Assembly: GCA_902772605.1 (NCBI GenBank)
Contig: CACYBG010000272.1
Location: 1-6,388, forward strand
From: an uncultured Spirochaetaceae bacterium
Lineage (GTDB): Bacteria > Spirochaetota > Spirochaetia > Treponematales > Treponemataceae
Length of the DNA stretch: 6,388 nucleotides
Direction of reading: 5' to 3'
Shown: piece by piece, positions 4,527-6,388 of the stretch
Layout of the letters: every line of letters begins with the position of its first letter
How positions within the stretch are numbered: the first letter of the stretch is position 1
Notes under the pieces: generated by a model
Seen by the model: the letters and a program-made list of their open reading frames with translations, nothing else
Database searches by the model: none
What the model was told of the DNA's origin: nothing
Program-made: the position numbers and the translations under genes

Positions 4527-6191
4527 ATGAAAAAATTTATTCTCACGCTGGGTCTTTTATGGCTTGCCATGAATGCTTTTGCCGCGTCCCTGAGGGATTA
4601 TGTCTGCGTGGTACGTTCCGTGCTTCCAGAAGATTCAATCAAATTTCTGGAAGAATACCGGGACTACTTCAAAAAAGCCGGATACAATTCCTATGCAGAA
4701 TACATAGACGAATATATAACGGACGGGATTTTTGGATCGGGCTTTGTTGCCTATGGCTCCGACGGAAAACCGTATATCATCACAAACCGTCATGTCGTCC
4801 GCGAGGCTGAATCAGTGACCGCCCAGTTTGAAAATTCTGACGGTTCCACCTCCGAGTACAAGGGCCTTGAGGTCGTTTATTCAGACGAGGATGTTGATTT
4901 TGCAGTGATCTCCGTTCCAGCAGGCTTTTCAAGAAAGGGGCTTCCGTTTGCCGCAAATGCAGTTGAAGACGGCGAGGACGTTTGGTCGGCAGGATTCCCG
5001 GGGCTTGACGGAAAACCGATGTGGCAGCTTGGAAAAGGCAACGTCACGAATTCAACGGCACGGCTTGACGAGCTTCTTGACCCAAAGATTTCAACCCTCA
5101 TACAGCATTCCGCCCAGATTGACGGCGGGAATTCCGGTGGACCGCTGCTTATAAAAACTTCGGACTCCGAGGCAGGATACAGTGTCGTCGGAGTGAACAC
5201 ATGGAAGGCTTCATACCGTGACTCAACGAACTTCGCGATTCCTTCCGCACTCATACAGAAGGTTTTTGCAAAATCCCTCACGGCAGGAAAAGGCGCGCTC
5301 ACCATGGACAAGAGGGTTCAGCAGTTCATTGATTCCGCATCAGATGAAAAAAAGAAATACGAGCCTTACCTGAAATTCGTTTCCAACAAGATGGTTGCAA
5401 AATACGGCGGTGACTCATTCCTTGCGGCACTGTCAAAAATTCCGGCGGAAGAAAGGGACATTCTGATCGCAATCTTCGCATACGACCCTATCGAGGGAAT
5501 CCGCTGCTCACTTGCATGGCAGCTCTGGAATTCATTGCAGGGAAAAAAGGACGCACCGTCAATAAGCGCATCCGAAATCACCGAGGAAGACAACATGATG
5601 CTCGTCACATTCACCGTAGGCGAGAAAAATGAAATCACAAGCAAATGGATCAACGAGCATGGAAACTGGAAGCTGCTTGAATACAGCGCGGTCTCATCAA
5701 AGCTGGAGATGCCCGGCTCCATCGTCGCAAACCCATACAAGTTCAGAGTGACCGGAGCATACACTTTCCCGATAGCGGGAAATTCCACATCCGGATACCA
5801 GATTGAGGCAAGCTACACGACAAACTTCCTTTACTACGGACTCAACGTTTCATCCGAGACAAACACGATTCCAAAAGATAAAAACACGTTCGACAGAGAA
5901 AGTCCCCTGAAGCTGACAAACATAGGCATGGACACAGGAATGCAGGTTCCTCTTGTGTTCGGCGGAAAAGTTCTTTTTGTCCCGATGGCCGGAGTAACGA
6001 TAGGAATGTCCATGCCGTTCACTGAAAGCGGAATCTATTTTGGACTGCAGGGCGGAGCCGAGCTTGGAGTCATGTTCAACAACATCGCGCCGATCATCGG
6101 ATTTACCGTGCGCTACCAGAAATACTTTCTCAGGGACTCAAGCTCATTCAGCGGAGTCGCAAAACTCGGCATAAGATTCTTGAACTGGTAA
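4527..6191 (+). CDS. Exported trypsin-like serine protease with C-terminal beta-barrel-like domain
   Basis: 554 residues. Residues 1-20 are a signal peptide (MKKF, hydrophobic core, cut after AFA). Residues ~50-250 are a chymotrypsin-fold protease of the HtrA/S1C kind: His89 in TNRHVV, Asp124 in DFAVI, Ser203 in GNSGGPL, and a late NFAIPS strand, so the catalytic triad is complete. There is no PDZ domain, unlike DegP/HtrA. Residues ~260-338 look helical; ~345-397 form a small beta-rich segment (VTFTVGEKNEI, GNWKLLEYS). From about 404 on there are some eight alternating, glycine- and aromatic-rich strands ending KLGIRFLNW, with a terminal Trp like outer-membrane proteins. I infer a protease anchored in the outer membrane, acting in the periplasm or outside; the substrate is unknown. 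The ATG at 4527 is chosen because AGAGG (4514-4518) lies eight bases upstream; the GTG at 4518 overlaps that site. It has its own promoter and terminator. Confidence 0.85.
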   Translation: MKKFILTLGLLWLAMNAFAASLRDYVCVVRSVLPEDSIKFLEEYRDYFKKAGYNSYAEYIDEYITDGIFGSGFVAYGSDGKPYIITNRHVVREAESVTAQFENSDGSTSEYKGLEVVYSDEDVDFAVISVPAGFSRKGLPFAANAVEDGEDVWSAGFPGLDGKPMWQLGKGNVTNSTARLDELLDPKISTLIQHSAQIDGGNSGGPLLIKTSDSEAGYSVVGVNTWKASYRDSTNFAIPSALIQKVFAKSLTAGKGALTMDKRVQQFIDSASDEKKKYEPYLKFVSNKMVAKYGGDSFLAALSKIPAEERDILIAIFAYDPIEGIRCSLAWQLWNSLQGKKDAPSISASEITEEDNMMLVTFTVGEKNEITSKWINEHGNWKLLEYSAVSSKLEMPGSIVANPYKFRVTGAYTFPIAGNSTSGYQIEASYTTNFLYYGLNVSSETNTIPKDKNTFDRESPLKLTNIGMDTGMQVPLVFGGKVLFVPMAGVTIGMSMPFTESGIYFGLQGGAELGVMFNNIAPIIGFTVRYQKYFLRDSSSFSGVAKLGIRFLNW

Positions 6192-6208
6192 AAAACAGTG
6201 CAAATGAT

Positions 6209-6247
6209 TCCCCGGCTGCAAAACATGTTGTTACCGGGGATTTTTTT
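6209..6247 (+). terminator. Intrinsic terminator of the protease gene
   Basis: CCCCGG (6210-6215) pairs with CCGGGG (6234-6239), extended by T6209-A6240, and is followed directly by seven T residues (6241-6247). An inner AACATGTT palindrome can tighten the loop. It lies 17 bp after the stop codon. Only the plus strand has the T-run, so it ends rightward transcription. Confidence 0.9.
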
Positions 6248-6269
6248 GTGCTGACGGCAATTTTTCCTA

Positions 6270-6298
6270 TTGACTTTTTTTTTCATATATTCTATTAT
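6270..6298 (+). promoter_or_regulatory. Sigma-70-type promoter of tRNA-Gly
   Basis: TTGACT (6270-6275), 17-base spacer rich in T, TATTAT (6293-6298). The start should be near 6305, giving a precursor leader of about 50 nt before tRNA-Gly. It is close to consensus and has the same spacing as the other tRNA promoter in this window. Confidence 0.8.
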
Positions 6299-6343
6299 CG
6301 GTTCAATCAAATATTGCAGAGCATGACAAACATGTTTTGTGAA

Positions 6344-6358
6344 CGCGAAACTTTCGCG
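6344..6358 (+). repeat. Inverted repeat overlapping the tRNA-Gly 5' end
   Basis: CGCGAAA (6344-6350) and TTTCGCG (6352-6358) are perfect 7-bp arms around one base; as RNA this gives a six-pair stem with a three-base loop. The right arm includes the first three bases of tRNA-Gly, so the leader could pair with the acceptor strand in the unprocessed transcript. Confidence 0.5.
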
Positions 6359-6388
6359 GGAATAGCTCAGTGGTAGAGCGCCACCTTG
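6356..6388 (+). tRNA. tRNA-Gly, 5' half, cut by window end
   Basis: GCGGGAA acceptor strand, TA, then the D-arm GCTC-AGTGGTA-GAGC and the left anticodon stem CCACC followed by TTG. The window ends at G34, the first anticodon base. This 5' half is typical of tRNA-Gly, and G34 points to anticodon GCC, but the remaining anticodon bases are not in view. More tRNA genes may follow. Confidence 0.85.

Noticed and set aside
404..5735. Empty entry in the findings list with this span
   Set aside because: It carries no observation and should be ignored; the intended content is in the entry for 5304-5735.

Overview
The window looks like the chromosome of a spirochaete, most likely a Treponema. The evidence is a spirochaete-sized FlgK (623 aa) behind a FlgN-type chaperone, gene order similar to the Treponema flgK region, no encoded CCA in the tRNA genes, and AT-rich spacers between genes of clearly higher GC. 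The genus is an inference from gene content, not from a search.

Layout. Positions 1-663 are AT-rich and hold no convincing gene; they contain small hairpins and a degenerate copy of a repeat. At 664-777 (minus strand) is the 3' end of a broken gene that resembles the C-terminus of a RelE/HigB-type toxin. A GC-rich repeat with compound hairpins follows at 781-967 and ends 13 bp from the flgK stop codon. Reading leftward on the minus strand, flgN (3689-3003) and flgK (2852-981) form a flagellar hook-junction unit: FlgN would chaperone FlgK until export, and FlgK joins hook to filament. A sigma-28-like promoter lies just upstream of flgN. flgL, which usually follows flgK in treponemes, is absent here; the repeat and the gene remnant occupy its place.

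Reading rightward from a shared divergent spacer (3690-3967), a strong sigma-70-type promoter drives four tRNA genes: His(GTG), Arg(TCG), Lys(CTT) and Leu(TAG). Next is a separately promoted gene (4527-6191) for an exported trypsin-like serine protease with the triad His89, Asp124 and Ser203. It has no PDZ domain. Instead it carries a helical middle and a C-terminal segment of about 150 residues that looks like a small outer-membrane beta-barrel ending in Trp. A clear intrinsic terminator follows, then another consensus promoter and the 5' half of a tRNA-Gly gene cut by the window end.

The points most worth a second look are the protease/beta-barrel architecture, and the structured repeat (two copies in opposite orientation) beside a toxin-like remnant at the flagellar locus. 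I did not find a clearly new multi-gene system.
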